From: RUG14130 sp045598325
Lineage (GTDB): Bacteria; Bacillota; Clostridia; Christensenellales; Aristaeellaceae
Assembly (NCBI GenBank): GCA_045598325.1
Contig: JAZLLT010000057.1
Location: forward strand, 3,723-67,722
DNA length: 64,000 nucleotides
Reading direction: 5' to 3'
The notes under the pieces are model-generated. The model did not search any database and was not told the DNA's origin. It was given only the letters and a program-made list of their open reading frames with translations. Shown in pieces: positions 1 through 9,298 of this stretch. The position numbers were made by a program, and so were the translations under genes. Position 1 is the first letter of the stretch. Every line of letters starts with the position of its first letter.

Positions 1-2
1 TC

Positions 3-1025
3 GAGAAGAACCCCATGTACCCCGGAAACGCGGAAGGTGTTGTTCCGTCTGTTGAAAAAATCACGCTTATCGGTACGAATGCAGCGGACGCGCTTAACGG
101 CATAAAGGATGGAACATATGACCTTGTGGTGCAGTGTGTTTCGGGAAACATGATTGACGAAGCCATCGCGGACGGAGTCAACTATGATATGTATCCCCGC
201 CGCGGACTTGGTTATATCTGCTTTGCCTGCGAAAAGCAGACGATGAACGACATCCTTGTACGAAAGGCGATCGCTTCCGCGACAAACCGCAGCGGATATA
301 CCGCGGAATATCTAGGTTCCTACGGCATCACAGCCTATGGCTATTACGGTGTAGGTCAGTGGATGACACAGGCGGCACTCGGCAATGTGGATATCGAAGG
401 TTTGACAGGCGTATCGGCAGAATCATTCGACACCATCCCGTATGAAATCAATAACGCGAAATATTTCCTGAATGAAGCGGGATATCGTGATGGTATCGAC
501 CTTACGCTCGCGATTCCCGAAAACAGCGAAGCGGGGAAGACATTTGTGAAGTATACCGCCGCCGATTATGAAAAAGCGGGAATACACCTCACAATTGCGG
601 AGATTCCGTTTGATGAACTGCTTGATGACCTCTACGGACCGGAAGAGCGCAAGTACGACATGTACTTCCTCGGAAGCAACTTCAGCAAAGTATTCGATCC
701 GAGCATATCATTTATGTTTGGTGGCATGAACGCCTCCGCAACCAATCTCACCAGAATTTCGGATGAGGAACTGTACAAAAAATCACTCGCGATGCGCTCC
801 TGCGAACCGGGCGACATCAAGGGATACTTTGATGCGTGGTGCGCGTTCCAGCAGAAATTCGGCGAAGTCATGCCTCTCATACCTCTGTATTCGAATCTCT
901 ATGCCGATCTTTTCTCAATGAGACTCACGGGATACGGACTGAGCGGACACAGGGAATGGGCAGACGCCATCTTGTACGCGTCAGTCAATGGTACTAATAA
1001 CGCGACAGCAGAACCGCTCTTCTGA
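3..1025 (+). CDS. ABC transporter solute-binding protein, family 5 (partial, 5' end outside window)
   Basis: This is the C-terminal part of an extracellular solute-binding protein of the oligopeptide/dipeptide/nickel type (SBP_bac_5). The reading frame is open to the left edge, so the first in-window methionine is not the start. Visible family features are the segment describing re-emergence of short alpha-helices with repeated 'YEINNAKYFLNEAGYRDG' spacing (the usual lobe II region, where such proteins carry an A..LL..AGY.DG motif) and the C-terminal 'MPLIPLYSN' stretch that closes the lobe. It would bind a peptide or other small ligand outside the membrane and deliver it to a permease; no permease is visible in the window. 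A strong intrinsic terminator follows the stop. Ligand is unknown. Confidence 0.85.
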   Translation, partial: EKNPMYPGNAEGVVPSVEKITLIGTNAADALNGIKDGTYDLVVQCVSGNMIDEAIADGVNYDMYPRRGLGYICFACEKQTMNDILVRKAIASATNRSGYTAEYLGSYGITAYGYYGVGQWMTQAALGNVDIEGLTGVSAESFDTIPYEINNAKYFLNEAGYRDGIDLTLAIPENSEAGKTFVKYTAADYEKAGIHLTIAEIPFDELLDDLYGPEERKYDMYFLGSNFSKVFDPSISFMFGGMNASATNLTRISDEELYKKSLAMRSCEPGDIKGYFDAWCAFQQKFGEVMPLIPLYSNLYADLFSMRLTGYGLSGHREWADAILYASVNGTNNATAEPLF

Positions 1026-1029
1026 AAAA

Positions 1030-1056
1030 GCCGGCCGAAAGGCCGGTTTTTCTTTT
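1030..1056 (+). terminator. Intrinsic terminator after the solute-binding protein gene
   Basis: A GCCGGCC/GGCCGG-type stem with a GAAA loop begins 5 bases after the stop codon and is followed by a run of T. It separates the ABC transporter gene from the glycosidase downstream. Confidence 0.9.
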
Positions 1057-1066
1057 GCGTGCGTAC

Positions 1067-1095
1067 TTGTATTTTGATACGCAAACTGTTATAAT
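1067..1095 (+). promoter_or_regulatory. Sigma-A-type promoter for the GH43-like gene
   Basis: TTGTAT at 1067-1072 and TATAAT at 1090-1095 are separated by 17 bases. Transcription would start near 1102, leaving a leader of only about 20 bases before the ATG at 1125. Confidence 0.7.
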
Positions 1096-1124
1096 TCGGT
1101 CATGAACCGGAATGTGGTGTGAAT

Positions 1125-2039
1125 ATGAAGAAGATCATTGAAGCGAAGGGAATCAACCGCGACCCGAGCATTGTGTCTGCGAAAGGTTCGTATTATCACT
1201 GCCATACCGCAAAGGATGAGACCGGCAGAAGCGCCATCTGTATCGTGGAAGCCAAGCAGATTGATGATTTCGGCACGGCGGAGGGAAAAATCGTCTATGT
1301 TTTTGAAAGCGGGAAAGAGTACTCTTGCGAAGTATGGGCGCCTGAACTGCATATCATAGACGGAAAATGCTATATCTATGCGGCCTGCGACGACGGCAAC
1401 AATCATCATCACAGGATGTATGTGCTCTGCAACGATTCCGCCGATCCGATGCAGCCGTATCAAATGCGCGGTAAAATCACCGATTCAACAGACCGATGGG
1501 CAATCGACGGAACGGTGATGAAATACTGCGGCGAACTGTACTTCATTTGGTCGGGATGGGAAGAAAACGAAAATGTGGCGCAGAACCTGTATATCGCGCA
1601 TATGAAAGACCCTTGTACGATCGATTCGGAACGAGTGATCATATCGCGTCCCGAAAAGGAATGGGAAAAGCGCGGCGCGACCGGAGAGATCGAAAGCCCG
1701 TTTATCAACGAAGGACCGTTTGCGTTTTCTTTTGATGGAAAGCAGTATATCGCATATTCCGCATCTGGTTCGTGGTGTGAAGACTATTGCATCGCACTTC
1801 TCGAACTATGCGGTGACGATCCGATGAAAGAGGGAAACTGGCATAAACAGAGCGCGCCGGTGATGAGCCGGAACACTCTGGCGAAAGGCTGCGGGCATTG
1901 CTCCATTTTGAAAGAGAAAGGGAAACTGATGATGTTCTTCCACGCGTGGGATGCGGATGAAACGGTGATCCGTTGGAATACGGTATCCACATGGATGGCG
2001 GAACTGGTTCCAAACGGACACGGATTTGAGGTAAGTTAA
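1125..2039 (+). CDS. Glycoside hydrolase family 43-like protein (arabinosidase/xylosidase type)
   Basis: A 304-residue five-bladed beta-propeller glycosidase, probably intracellular because no signal peptide is present. The three GH43 acidic residues can be placed: the base in RDPSI (D13), the pKa-modulating aspartate in WAIDGT (D128) and the general acid in NEGPF (E196). WAPEL near residue 71 is also typical of the family. The family mostly removes arabinofuranosyl or xylosyl groups from plant polysaccharides; the exact substrate cannot be read from the sequence. The ATG at 1125 is chosen over an in-frame GTG at 1119, because it gives the natural MKK start; ribosome-binding complementarity is weak for both. 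Its own promoter lies just upstream and rarA follows after 7 bases. Confidence 0.8.
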   Translation: MKKIIEAKGINRDPSIVSAKGSYYHCHTAKDETGRSAICIVEAKQIDDFGTAEGKIVYVFESGKEYSCEVWAPELHIIDGKCYIYAACDDGNNHHHRMYVLCNDSADPMQPYQMRGKITDSTDRWAIDGTVMKYCGELYFIWSGWEENENVAQNLYIAHMKDPCTIDSERVIISRPEKEWEKRGATGEIESPFINEGPFAFSFDGKQYIAYSASGSWCEDYCIALLELCGDDPMKEGNWHKQSAPVMSRNTLAKGCGHCSILKEKGKLMMFFHAWDADETVIRWNTVSTWMAELVPNGHGFEVS

Positions 2040-2046
2040 GGAAAGA

Positions 2047-3369
2047 ATGGAACAGTTGGGCATGTTTGAAGCGGACATTCGTCCGTCACCGCTGGCGACA
2101 AGAATGCGCCCCGAAACGCTGAACGAATATGTGGGGCAGCAGCATCTGATCGGCACCGGTATGCTGCTCAGGCAGATGATTGAGCGCGATCAAATCGGGT
2201 CGATGATCTTCTGGGGACCTCCGGGTGTCGGAAAGACCACGCTCGCGCGGATCATCGCCAATCACACGAAAGCGGAATTTGTGGAGTTTTCCGCGGTGAC
2301 CAGCGGCATCAAAGAAGTCAAAGAAGTTATGGCGCGGGCGGAGGAAAACCGTAAAAGCGGCATCCGCACGCTGCTGTTTGCCGATGAGATCCACCGCTTC
2401 AATAAAGCGCAGCAGGACGCGTTCCTGCCGTATGTGGAAAAAGGCAGTATCATCCTCATCGGCGCGACGACGGAAAATCCGTCTTTTGAAATCAACTCCG
2501 CGCTTTTGTCCCGATGCCGCGTATTCATTCTGAAACAACTGGAAAACAGCGATATCGAAACATTGCTGAGAAGAGCGCTTTCAGACCCGAAAGGTCTCCG
2601 GGATATGAATGTGCGCATGGAAGAAGAATGTATCCCGGCAATCGCGAAGTTTGCCAACGGCGATGCGCGCACCGCGCTCAGCACATTGGAAATGGCAGTG
2701 ATGAACGGGGAAATCGACCGCAACGGAAACACCCATGTGACGCGGGAAACGCTCGAGCAGTGCATGAACCGCAGGTCGCTGCTCTATGATAAAAACGGGG
2801 AAGAACACTATAACCTCATATCAGCCCTGCATAAATCCATGCGCAACAGCGACCCGGACGCGGCGGTCTACTGGATGCTGCGGATGCTGGACGGCGGGGA
2901 AGACCCGCTCTACATCGCGCGCCGACTTGTGCGGTTTGCCAGCGAGGATGTGGGCATGGCGGATCCGGAGGCACTCGCTGTGGCGATCAATGTCTATCAG
3001 GCATGCCATTATCTGGGCGTGCCGGAATGTGATGTACATCTGACACACGCGGTCGTCTATCTCGCCATGGCGCCGAAATCCAACGCGCTTTATGTGGCTT
3101 GTGAAGGCGCGAAGAAAGATATCAGAGAAAAACCGGCGGAACCGGTTCCGCTGCAGATCCGGAACGCGCCCACAAACCTCATGAAGGAATTGGATTACGG
3201 CAAAGGCTATCAGTACGCCCATGACACGGATGAAAAACTGACCCGTATGAAGTGCATGCCGGACAGCCTCAAAGACAGACGGTACTATATTCCAACAACG
3301 CAGGGGAAAGAAGCGGCAGTCAAAGAACGATTGGAAAAGATATTGGACTGGAAAAAACAGGAAGAATAA
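2047..3369 (+). CDS. rarA: Replication-associated recombination protein A (AAA+ ATPase)
   Basis: A 440-residue member of the RarA/MgsA/WRNIP1 family, which acts on stalled replication forks and interacts with SSB. It shows the N-terminal 'PLATRMRP' to 'YVGQQHL' region typical of the family, Walker A GPPGVGKTT at about residues 57-65, Walker B FADEIHRF with D113, sensor 1 GATTENPSF, and the C-terminal tetramerisation region containing YKYAHD-like 'YQYAHD' and the 'MPDSLKDRRYY' ending. Length is normal. It is co-directional with the glycosidase upstream and the oxidoreductase downstream (12-base gap), so it may be read in the same transcript. Confidence 0.97.
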   Translation: MEQLGMFEADIRPSPLATRMRPETLNEYVGQQHLIGTGMLLRQMIERDQIGSMIFWGPPGVGKTTLARIIANHTKAEFVEFSAVTSGIKEVKEVMARAEENRKSGIRTLLFADEIHRFNKAQQDAFLPYVEKGSIILIGATTENPSFEINSALLSRCRVFILKQLENSDIETLLRRALSDPKGLRDMNVRMEEECIPAIAKFANGDARTALSTLEMAVMNGEIDRNGNTHVTRETLEQCMNRRSLLYDKNGEEHYNLISALHKSMRNSDPDAAVYWMLRMLDGGEDPLYIARRLVRFASEDVGMADPEALAVAINVYQACHYLGVPECDVHLTHAVVYLAMAPKSNALYVACEGAKKDIREKPAEPVPLQIRNAPTNLMKELDYGKGYQYAHDTDEKLTRMKCMPDSLKDRRYYIPTTQGKEAAVKERLEKILDWKKQEE

Positions 3370-3381
3370 AGGAGACGAGTC

Positions 3382-4455
3382 ATGGAACGGAAATTGAAAA
3401 TCGCGGTCATCGGCGCGGGCGGAATCGCAAATCACGCGCATCTTACGGGCTATTCCCGCATGGATAATGTGGAAATCGTTGCCATCTGCGACATCATCCG
3501 CGAAAAGGCGGAAGAAACGGCAAGGAAATTCGGTATTCCCGCCGTATATGAGAATTATGAGGATGTATTCGATATCCCGGGTCTGGATGCCGTCGATATC
3601 TGCACACCCAACTATCTGCATTCCGTCATCGCCGTAAAGGCGCTGAAACGCGGGCTCAATGTGTTCTGCGAAAAGCCAGACGCGGTGAGTGTGGAAGAAG
3701 CGGAGAAGATGAAGAAAGCCGCGGAAGAGAGCGGCAAGGTGCTCATGGTCATGCGCAACAACCGCTATATGCCCGTTTCCGCTTTCACGAAAAAGTATAT
3801 CGAAGACGGCAAGATGGGCGAAATCTACGCGGCGCGCTGCGGCTGGGTGAGAAGGCGCGGTATTCCCGGCAAGGGCGGCTGGTTTACCACGAAGGCGCAG
3901 TCCGGAGGCGGTCCGCTCATTGATCTGGGCGTTCACATGATCGACCTTACCATGTGGCTTATGGGCAATCCGAAACCCGTAGCGGTGAGCGGCTGCACAT
4001 ACAGCAAATTCGCGGACAACGATGTTTCCGATTCCGTCAATTCTTCCTTCGGTGAAAAGAAGAGCGGCGGCATCTTCGATGTGGAAGACCTCGCGATGGG
4101 CTTCATCCGTTTTGAGAACGGCGCCTGCCTCGAAATCGAATTCTCCTGGGCGTCCAATATCGCCTATGAACAGCGCTATTTCGAACTGCGCGGCACCAAA
4201 GCGGGCGCGCAATGGACGGACAAGACAGGAAAACTTGCCATCTTCACGGAGGAGTACGGAAAGACCGTGGACTTCCTTCCGAACATCGACAACCGCGACT
4301 GTACGCCTATCCACGAAGCCAATCTGCGCCACTTCGCCGATGTGCTGCTGCACGGTGCAAAGCCAATGTTTGTGCCGCAGCAGGGCGTCAACATGATCAA
4401 GATCCTGCAGGCAATGTACGAATCGGCACGGCTCGGACGCGAAGTGCAGCTGTAA
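3382..4455 (+). CDS. Gfo/Idh/MocA family oxidoreductase
   Basis: A 357-residue NAD(P)-dependent sugar or cyclitol dehydrogenase. The N-terminal Rossmann fold shows GAGGIA (residues 11-16), and the family EKP triad is at residues 97-99 in 'FCEKPDAVS'. The C-terminal alpha/beta domain contains 'GGGPLIDLGVHMIDLTMWLMG', the usual GG..D.G.H.ID segment that supplies the active-site aspartate and histidine. An AAGGAGACGAGTC ribosome site precedes the ATG. The substrate is unknown; neighbouring glycosidases suggest a sugar released from plant polymers. A bidirectional terminator lies after the gene. Confidence 0.9.
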   Translation: MERKLKIAVIGAGGIANHAHLTGYSRMDNVEIVAICDIIREKAEETARKFGIPAVYENYEDVFDIPGLDAVDICTPNYLHSVIAVKALKRGLNVFCEKPDAVSVEEAEKMKKAAEESGKVLMVMRNNRYMPVSAFTKKYIEDGKMGEIYAARCGWVRRRGIPGKGGWFTTKAQSGGGPLIDLGVHMIDLTMWLMGNPKPVAVSGCTYSKFADNDVSDSVNSSFGEKKSGGIFDVEDLAMGFIRFENGACLEIEFSWASNIAYEQRYFELRGTKAGAQWTDKTGKLAIFTEEYGKTVDFLPNIDNRDCTPIHEANLRHFADVLLHGAKPMFVPQQGVNMIKILQAMYESARLGREVQL

Positions 4456-4459
4456 ACGA

Positions 4460-4490
4460 AAAGACCTCCGGAATCCGGAGGTCTTTTATG
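4460..4490. terminator. Bidirectional intrinsic terminator
   Basis: A 12 bp perfect stem (4460-4471 with 4475-4486) with a 3-base loop has A-runs on the left and T-runs on the right. It can end transcription of the oxidoreductase on the plus strand and of the HIT gene on the minus strand. Confidence 0.9.
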
Positions 4491-4496
4491 ATCGAA

Positions 4497-4916
4497 TCAA
4501 AGATTTGCCTTGATTTTCTCAATCATCTGAGCATATTCGGCATCGGTTAGTTTTTTGAGGCCGGGGTTCATGGCGAACACGCCGCCCCACTCGTAACCGT
4601 CTTTGTACTTGGGAACAAGATGCATGTGCAGATGGCAGCCGGTATCGCCATACATACCGTAGTTCAGTTTATCGGGATTGAAAACCGCGTGGATGGCTTT
4701 GGCGGCTCGGTCCACATCGGCAAAGAAGGCGTTGCGGTCTTCGTCGGAAATATTGACGATCTCGCTCACATGGTCTTTGTATGCCACGATGCAGCGTCCG
4801 GGATGACTCTGCTCTCTGAACAGGATGAGCGTGCTGACCGAAAGGTCGCAGACATAAATGCCGAACGCGTCCAGAATTTCGCCGCGCATACAATAGCCGC
4901 AGTTACAGTCTTTCAT
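4497..4916 (-). CDS. HIT family protein (histidine triad nucleotide hydrolase/transferase)
   Basis: A 139-residue histidine-triad protein. The catalytic signature HLHMHL places histidines at 95, 97 and 99. Cysteines at 4, 6 and 9 near the N-terminus match the zinc-binding cysteines seen in a subset of bacterial HIT proteins. Such proteins hydrolyse nucleoside phosphoramidates or act on dinucleotides in the cytoplasm; the precise substrate is not predictable. It is downstream of the minus-strand glycosidase pair, 42 bases from the second one. A GGAGG-like site precedes the ATG. Confidence 0.92.
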   Translation of the reverse strand: MKDCNCGYCMRGEILDAFGIYVCDLSVSTLILFREQSHPGRCIVAYKDHVSEIVNISDEDRNAFFADVDRAAKAIHAVFNPDKLNYGMYGDTGCHLHMHLVPKYKDGYEWGGVFAMNPGLKKLTDAEYAQMIEKIKANL

Positions 4917-4958
4917 ATGATACCTCCGATAGTTGATAAGGTGATTATAGCACGAACC

Positions 4959-6599
4959 TTAATTGTTTTCAATAAGGTCTGTGAGATTCAAAACGATTTC
5001 CGCCTTTTCGGACGATTCTTTCTCAAATGAAAAATCGGCATACGGACTTCCGGCAACGGATATGGATACAAACGGCATCTCTTTACCGTTTACGGTTACG
5101 GAGATACAGTTCTTTCCTTCGGGGAGCAGGATATGGGCATCAATCCGTTTTGACGGCGCGACAATCAGATACTGCATCACATTCCCGATCATCTCATAGC
5201 GCACATCTACATGGATGTGGCTTTTTTCATAACCCGTCACATAGCGCAGACAGGTATATTCGGTAACGATCCAGCGGGGCGCAAAACCCAATACATTGAA
5301 TTTGCAGCCCTTGTCCGTGATGCCTGCGAGTCCTTCTTCGATCGCTTTCAAAATCGCCGCGGCACCCCAGCCGCTGGGACCCGAGCCGATGCTGACGGGA
5401 CCGCCGTTCCTGCCGTAGAGGAAATAGATGGCTTTGTCCTGTTTCCACATTTCCGTGAGGCGGCGGATGATATCATAACCATACGCTTCATATCCGTTTC
5501 GGAAGGAAGCGAGCGCCAGTTCTCCTGCCGTAAAGGGGGAGAGCGCGCCGTTCACATACTTGCCCGCAGGATATTCCTTGAACGACGGATAAGGCGGGTC
5601 GATGGTGAAAAACTCGCAGAATGTGCCGCTTGTTTCTCTTCGCTTTCTGTACTCCTCGATAATGGAACGGGACTGAAACAGATCAGTGACGCCGCGATTC
5701 ATGTCGTAGGTGTTGGATAAAGACAGACGCTCGTTTTCCTTGTCATCGAGCGGCGCGCAGGAGACGGGCAACTGATGAATGAAAAACCCGCCGTTCCACA
5801 GATGGAGGAACATATTGCCGCGCAGGGTTTCGGCGCGTTTCCTCCATTCCTCCGCACGGTTGATGCCGAGCATTTCATTGAATTGAGCAAGAACCAGCAT
5901 TGCCGCGTACACACCGGAATTATCCCCGTGCATGACGCAGAGTTCATCCTGATAGACCCGGCGGTCATACTGCGAGCGGGCGTTGTCGGTGAAATCCCAT
6001 GTATCGATGGTATAGGGACGGACGCAGAGCCCCAAATCGCTGTTCCAACGCTTCGGGTCGCTTGTCTGGTAATCGATCCCTTTTTCGAGTGCGGGCAGGA
6101 TGCGGCGGACATATTCCGCGTCGCCGTTTACCTGATAGACGATTTTTGCATAGAGTACCATCAGATACTCCACATCCGCTTCCAGTTCAAGGCGCACCAT
6201 CGAAAGATTATCTTCGGGGAATAACTTGTAACAGTCCTCGTTTACCATCTTCCAGTGGTAATCATCCATCTGCTTGATGAGTTCGAAAAAGAATCCTTTT
6301 TCCGTCTGATGATCCAGCAGGAAGTCATAGAAACTGTGGTCGTCATACTCCCAGTGCTTGAATACCTCATACATGTAATAGCAGTCACGGATCCAGTTGT
6401 GATTGCAGAGAAGTACTTTCCCGTCGATAAGCAGGAGCCTTCGCTCATTACGCACGGTATCGCGGAGCGCCTCCATATAAAGCCCGAGGTCGGGGGAGAC
6501 CGTGTTCAAAAAACAGGGGTATTCGATTTCGGGGTTGTTGTAAGTCCCGTTTTTTACTTCACCGCATTTGAGAGAAGGGAGCGGATGTGAGAAGTTCAT
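4959..6599 (-). CDS. Six-hairpin ((alpha/alpha)6) glycosidase-like protein
   Basis: A 546-residue cytoplasmic protein with the look of an (alpha/alpha)6-barrel glycosidase: repeated helical hairpins, 'NHNWIRDCYY' near residues 66-75, a tryptophan/aspartate-rich stretch around 'TIDTWDFTDN', 'GALSPFTAGELALASF', and a C-terminal small beta-rich domain. The fold class includes GH15/37/63/78/94-type enzymes; I cannot name the family. An AGGAGG site 6 bases before the ATG at 6599 decides this start over the ATG 27 bases upstream. The start overlaps the stop of the preceding GH106-like gene as ATGA, so translation is probably coupled and the two proteins probably work on the same substrate. Confidence 0.7.
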   Translation of the reverse strand: MNFSHPLPSLKCGEVKNGTYNNPEIEYPCFLNTVSPDLGLYMEALRDTVRNERRLLLIDGKVLLCNHNWIRDCYYMYEVFKHWEYDDHSFYDFLLDHQTEKGFFFELIKQMDDYHWKMVNEDCYKLFPEDNLSMVRLELEADVEYLMVLYAKIVYQVNGDAEYVRRILPALEKGIDYQTSDPKRWNSDLGLCVRPYTIDTWDFTDNARSQYDRRVYQDELCVMHGDNSGVYAAMLVLAQFNEMLGINRAEEWRKRAETLRGNMFLHLWNGGFFIHQLPVSCAPLDDKENERLSLSNTYDMNRGVTDLFQSRSIIEEYRKRRETSGTFCEFFTIDPPYPSFKEYPAGKYVNGALSPFTAGELALASFRNGYEAYGYDIIRRLTEMWKQDKAIYFLYGRNGGPVSIGSGPSGWGAAAILKAIEEGLAGITDKGCKFNVLGFAPRWIVTEYTCLRYVTGYEKSHIHVDVRYEMIGNVMQYLIVAPSKRIDAHILLPEGKNCISVTVNGKEMPFVSISVAGSPYADFSFEKESSEKAEIVLNLTDLIENN

Positions 6600-9100
6600 G
6601 TTTCCTCCTGAATTGTCGTAAGCCATTCGGGTGCTTCGAGAATGCCGACTTTGCGGCCCTGCGTCATTGCGACGGAGACCCAGTACGGCTGTTCACCTTT
6701 GTATATGGAAAGATCGCCGAACATCGGACAGATGGAAGTGGTGAGGACAACAGACAGTTTGTGCCATCCGGAAGGAACCTCATCGGGAACGGACCATTCC
6801 CACGGCGCCCAGCAGCGCGGCCCGAGACTGCGGCCGTCCAGAAAAACTTCCGTGCAGGCGCAGTCGGTATTCAGCCGCAGCACCCTGCCTTTTCCTGCAC
6901 GAATGGAAACGGACATCTCGTATGTGAGGGTACCGGTATAGTCGGGCGCGCCGGCGATCGGGCCGAATGAAGCCTGCGGCATCCGTACATCAAGCCTAAT
7001 CGTTCCGTCTTCCTTTTTTTCGCAGGAAAATGCTCCGCAAAGAAATGCGGACGGCAGAAAACGGCAGTCCACGGCGGCAGGAGCGTTTTTCACGGGCTCA
7101 TAGACGCCGGATATGGTGGAGGAAGTGATGTACCTGTAATCCACATCGCACGGCAATGTCGTGATGCGGTGGATCCCTTTTTTTAGCGTAAAAGGTGCGC
7201 TCATTCTGTAAAGCGGACTGAAACCGTCCGGAAGACGGGTATCCGCGTAAGCACATGCGATATGCTGCCCGTCAAGAGCGAGCGACACGGGATCGGGATC
7301 GTTCCTCTTAATCAGGCGGACATCGGGCAGATCTTCTGTCACTTCAAGGACGATCTGCGGCTGCTTCATCGTATATGCGAGACGAATAAGGTTTTCCCGT
7401 GCAAGCGATATGCGGAGATCTTTTGTTTCGGCTCTCCCGAGAGAAACGGGCATTTTGTCTCCGAAACCGGGAAGATATCCGTCAAACACGCCGTTTCCCA
7501 ACAAACGAACCTTGCTTTCGTTTTCTCCGAGGCGTACGGTCAGCAGACGGTCGTGCGCATCTGTTCCCGAAAGATCCACAAGCGTAAAATGTCCGTCATC
7601 CCACGAACGCACCAGAATATCGCGCGTCTCGATGCTGTTCTCGGAAATGACCAGTTTGCGCGGTACGACACGGCAGAGATATCCGGCGAAAGCCTCCGTA
7701 TCTTTGAAATAGTTTTCCGTACCTTCAAGAAAGCAGCCGTCCTGCGTTACCGAAATCACGGGGACATCCGATTTTTCATCTTCGTCAATATACAGATACT
7801 GCACCTGATGCCGTACAAGGCTTTCGAGAAGCGACACCAACCGCTTCCCGGTTTCGGCTTCATCGGATGTATTGGCAACGCGCATCAGAAGTGTTGAAGG
7901 GAAACGCAGCCGTACTTGCGGTTTGTAAGGACGGCGGGCGGCAGCCGCGGCTTCTTTGACTGTTTTCAGAAGTTCGGGGTAATGAACAAAGTTGGGATTG
8001 GTCTGACTGATGGGATAGTAGTAGCAGGGTTTGCCCCAATTGCCCTTTGGGTCGAGTGCGGCGACGCCGATCACATAATGATCCACGCCGAAGCAGGCAG
8101 TTGTCCAGATGATCGTCCGCATTTCGCCAAGCGGCATATCGGTCGGTGAAACAGAGAACAGTTCCGCGAGTTGTCCGTCTCTTTTCCTGCCCGCGTACTG
8201 CACGACGGACAGAGCGGACAATTCCATATTGTGCGCGTTCAGAGTATGGCGGGATGCGGTTTCATCCATTCCGGGGAGCGTGAATGCGGAAAGCATCCTG
8301 AGCGGATTTCCGTTATAATGGACTGTAGTGTCAGCGCGCTCTTCCATGAGATGTCCGGTTAGATAGATTCCGTGTGCCTCACACCACTCGGCGATTTGAC
8401 CGATATAGATCCTCCGCATACGGTTTCCCATGATGCGGTAGTAATGTTCCCAAAGGCAAGAGGGCGTGTCACCGTTCAGATGGCGGATCACATCGCACCG
8501 GAAATCACTTCCGCAGACAGCCCGGTATTCGGATTCGAGACCTTCATACCATGACAGGCGGAACGATTCTTTATCCACTTCCTCAAAAAAAGTGCCCAAA
8601 CGGGTATAGTATGCAAAACTCGGTTCGTCCGTGTAGATCGCGGTGATGACCGATCCGAAATAAGGTTTGAGTGTCCCATAGTATCTTTCGTGTGTGAGAG
8701 AAATGAACCGCGCCACGACATCGGGATTCAGAATATCGGAACCGATGCGATTGCGTACGACGCGGGTGGAATAACCTTCCGCGGTTTTCTCAAACACAAG
8801 CGCGTTGGGGTAAAATTCTTCGTGTCCCTGCGTCACCTGTCCGCGGCAGTTGCCGGAGGGAAAGTTATATTCATCATAAAGCCAGATGTGCATGTGAAGA
8901 TCCGCGGCGATTTGCACGGTGTATTTCACGAACTCCATCCACTCATCGGACATATATTCGATTTCCAGACCCGTGCGGGGATAGATGAGGAACTGATCGA
9001 TGCCCACGGATTTGTAGGAAGAAAGAACTTCCCGCATACGCTTTCTGTCCGGTTTTCCCGTAATGGCGCCCATGGGGATCAAGGGGCTGGTTCCGTGCAT
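6596..9100 (-). CDS. GH106-like glycoside hydrolase
   Basis: An 834-residue protein resembling the GH106 (alpha-L-rhamnosidase-type, Glyco_hydro_106) group. The N-terminal TIM-barrel region has 'FLIYPRTGLEIEYMS' (about residues 37-51), 'IWLYDEYNFPSG' (72-83) and 'IYTDEPSF', which carry the conserved carboxylates of this group. The C-terminal third is beta-rich, with an 'RVLRLNTDCACTEVFLDGRSLG' galactose-binding-like segment. The ATG at 9100 is chosen because GGAGG lies 7 bases upstream; an in-frame start further out lacks one. There is no signal peptide, so it would act on imported oligosaccharides. It leads an operon with the six-hairpin glycosidase. Confidence 0.75.
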   Translation of the reverse strand: MHGTSPLIPMGAITGKPDRKRMREVLSSYKSVGIDQFLIYPRTGLEIEYMSDEWMEFVKYTVQIAADLHMHIWLYDEYNFPSGNCRGQVTQGHEEFYPNALVFEKTAEGYSTRVVRNRIGSDILNPDVVARFISLTHERYYGTLKPYFGSVITAIYTDEPSFAYYTRLGTFFEEVDKESFRLSWYEGLESEYRAVCGSDFRCDVIRHLNGDTPSCLWEHYYRIMGNRMRRIYIGQIAEWCEAHGIYLTGHLMEERADTTVHYNGNPLRMLSAFTLPGMDETASRHTLNAHNMELSALSVVQYAGRKRDGQLAELFSVSPTDMPLGEMRTIIWTTACFGVDHYVIGVAALDPKGNWGKPCYYYPISQTNPNFVHYPELLKTVKEAAAAARRPYKPQVRLRFPSTLLMRVANTSDEAETGKRLVSLLESLVRHQVQYLYIDEDEKSDVPVISVTQDGCFLEGTENYFKDTEAFAGYLCRVVPRKLVISENSIETRDILVRSWDDGHFTLVDLSGTDAHDRLLTVRLGENESKVRLLGNGVFDGYLPGFGDKMPVSLGRAETKDLRISLARENLIRLAYTMKQPQIVLEVTEDLPDVRLIKRNDPDPVSLALDGQHIACAYADTRLPDGFSPLYRMSAPFTLKKGIHRITTLPCDVDYRYITSSTISGVYEPVKNAPAAVDCRFLPSAFLCGAFSCEKKEDGTIRLDVRMPQASFGPIAGAPDYTGTLTYEMSVSIRAGKGRVLRLNTDCACTEVFLDGRSLGPRCWAPWEWSVPDEVPSGWHKLSVVLTTSICPMFGDLSIYKGEQPYWVSVAMTQGRKVGILEAPEWLTTIQEET

Positions 9101-9127
9101 AACATACCTCCAAAGAGAACTGAGTCT

Positions 9128-9156
9128 ATTATAGCACCACGGCTCAGACGCTTCAA
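9128..9156 (-). promoter_or_regulatory. Sigma-A-type promoter for the glycosidase pair
   Basis: On the minus strand TTGAAG (9156-9151) and TATAAT (9133-9128) are 17 bases apart, with a TGC directly before the -10 (extended -10). It points away from the plus-strand promoter at 9176-9204. Confidence 0.75.
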
Positions 9157-9175
9157 GAACCTTGTTCAAATATCC

Positions 9176-9204
9176 TTGCGCAAAGGTACGCTCCGTGCTA
9201 TAAT
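9176..9204 (+). promoter_or_regulatory. Sigma-A-type promoter for the small ORF and SGNH hydrolase
   Basis: TTGCGC (9176-9181) and TATAAT (9199-9204) have a 17-base spacer and a TGC extended -10. The -35 sits in the palindrome TTGCGCAA, a possible operator between the two divergent promoters. Confidence 0.75.
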
Positions 9205-9232
9205 ACGCTCAACAGTAGACGGAGGGATGCAT

Positions 9233-9298
9233 ATGAAAGCGCGTTATCTTTCTATGGTGAATACTGCCGATTTTGAGCTTATTGAGCAAATAATGTAA
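9233..9298 (+). CDS. 21-residue small ORF of unknown function
   Basis: A 21-codon ORF (starts MKARYLSMV, ends FELIEQIM) begins 28 bases after a good promoter and has GGAGGG 6 bases before its ATG. It ends 28 bases before the SGNH hydrolase ATG, which has its own strong ribosome site. It could be a leader peptide, a small functional protein, or the start of a gene that has decayed. I do not recognise it. The supporting signals are promoter, ribosome site and spacing; codon evidence is too short to judge. Confidence 0.45.
   Translation: MKARYLSMVNTADFELIEQIM

Noticed and set aside
2821..4353. A long minus-strand ORF of about 510 codons opposite rarA and the Gfo/Idh oxidoreductase
   Set aside because: It runs across two genes with clear families and ribosome sites, has no ribosome site of its own, and its translation is low-complexity and lacks any recognisable motif.
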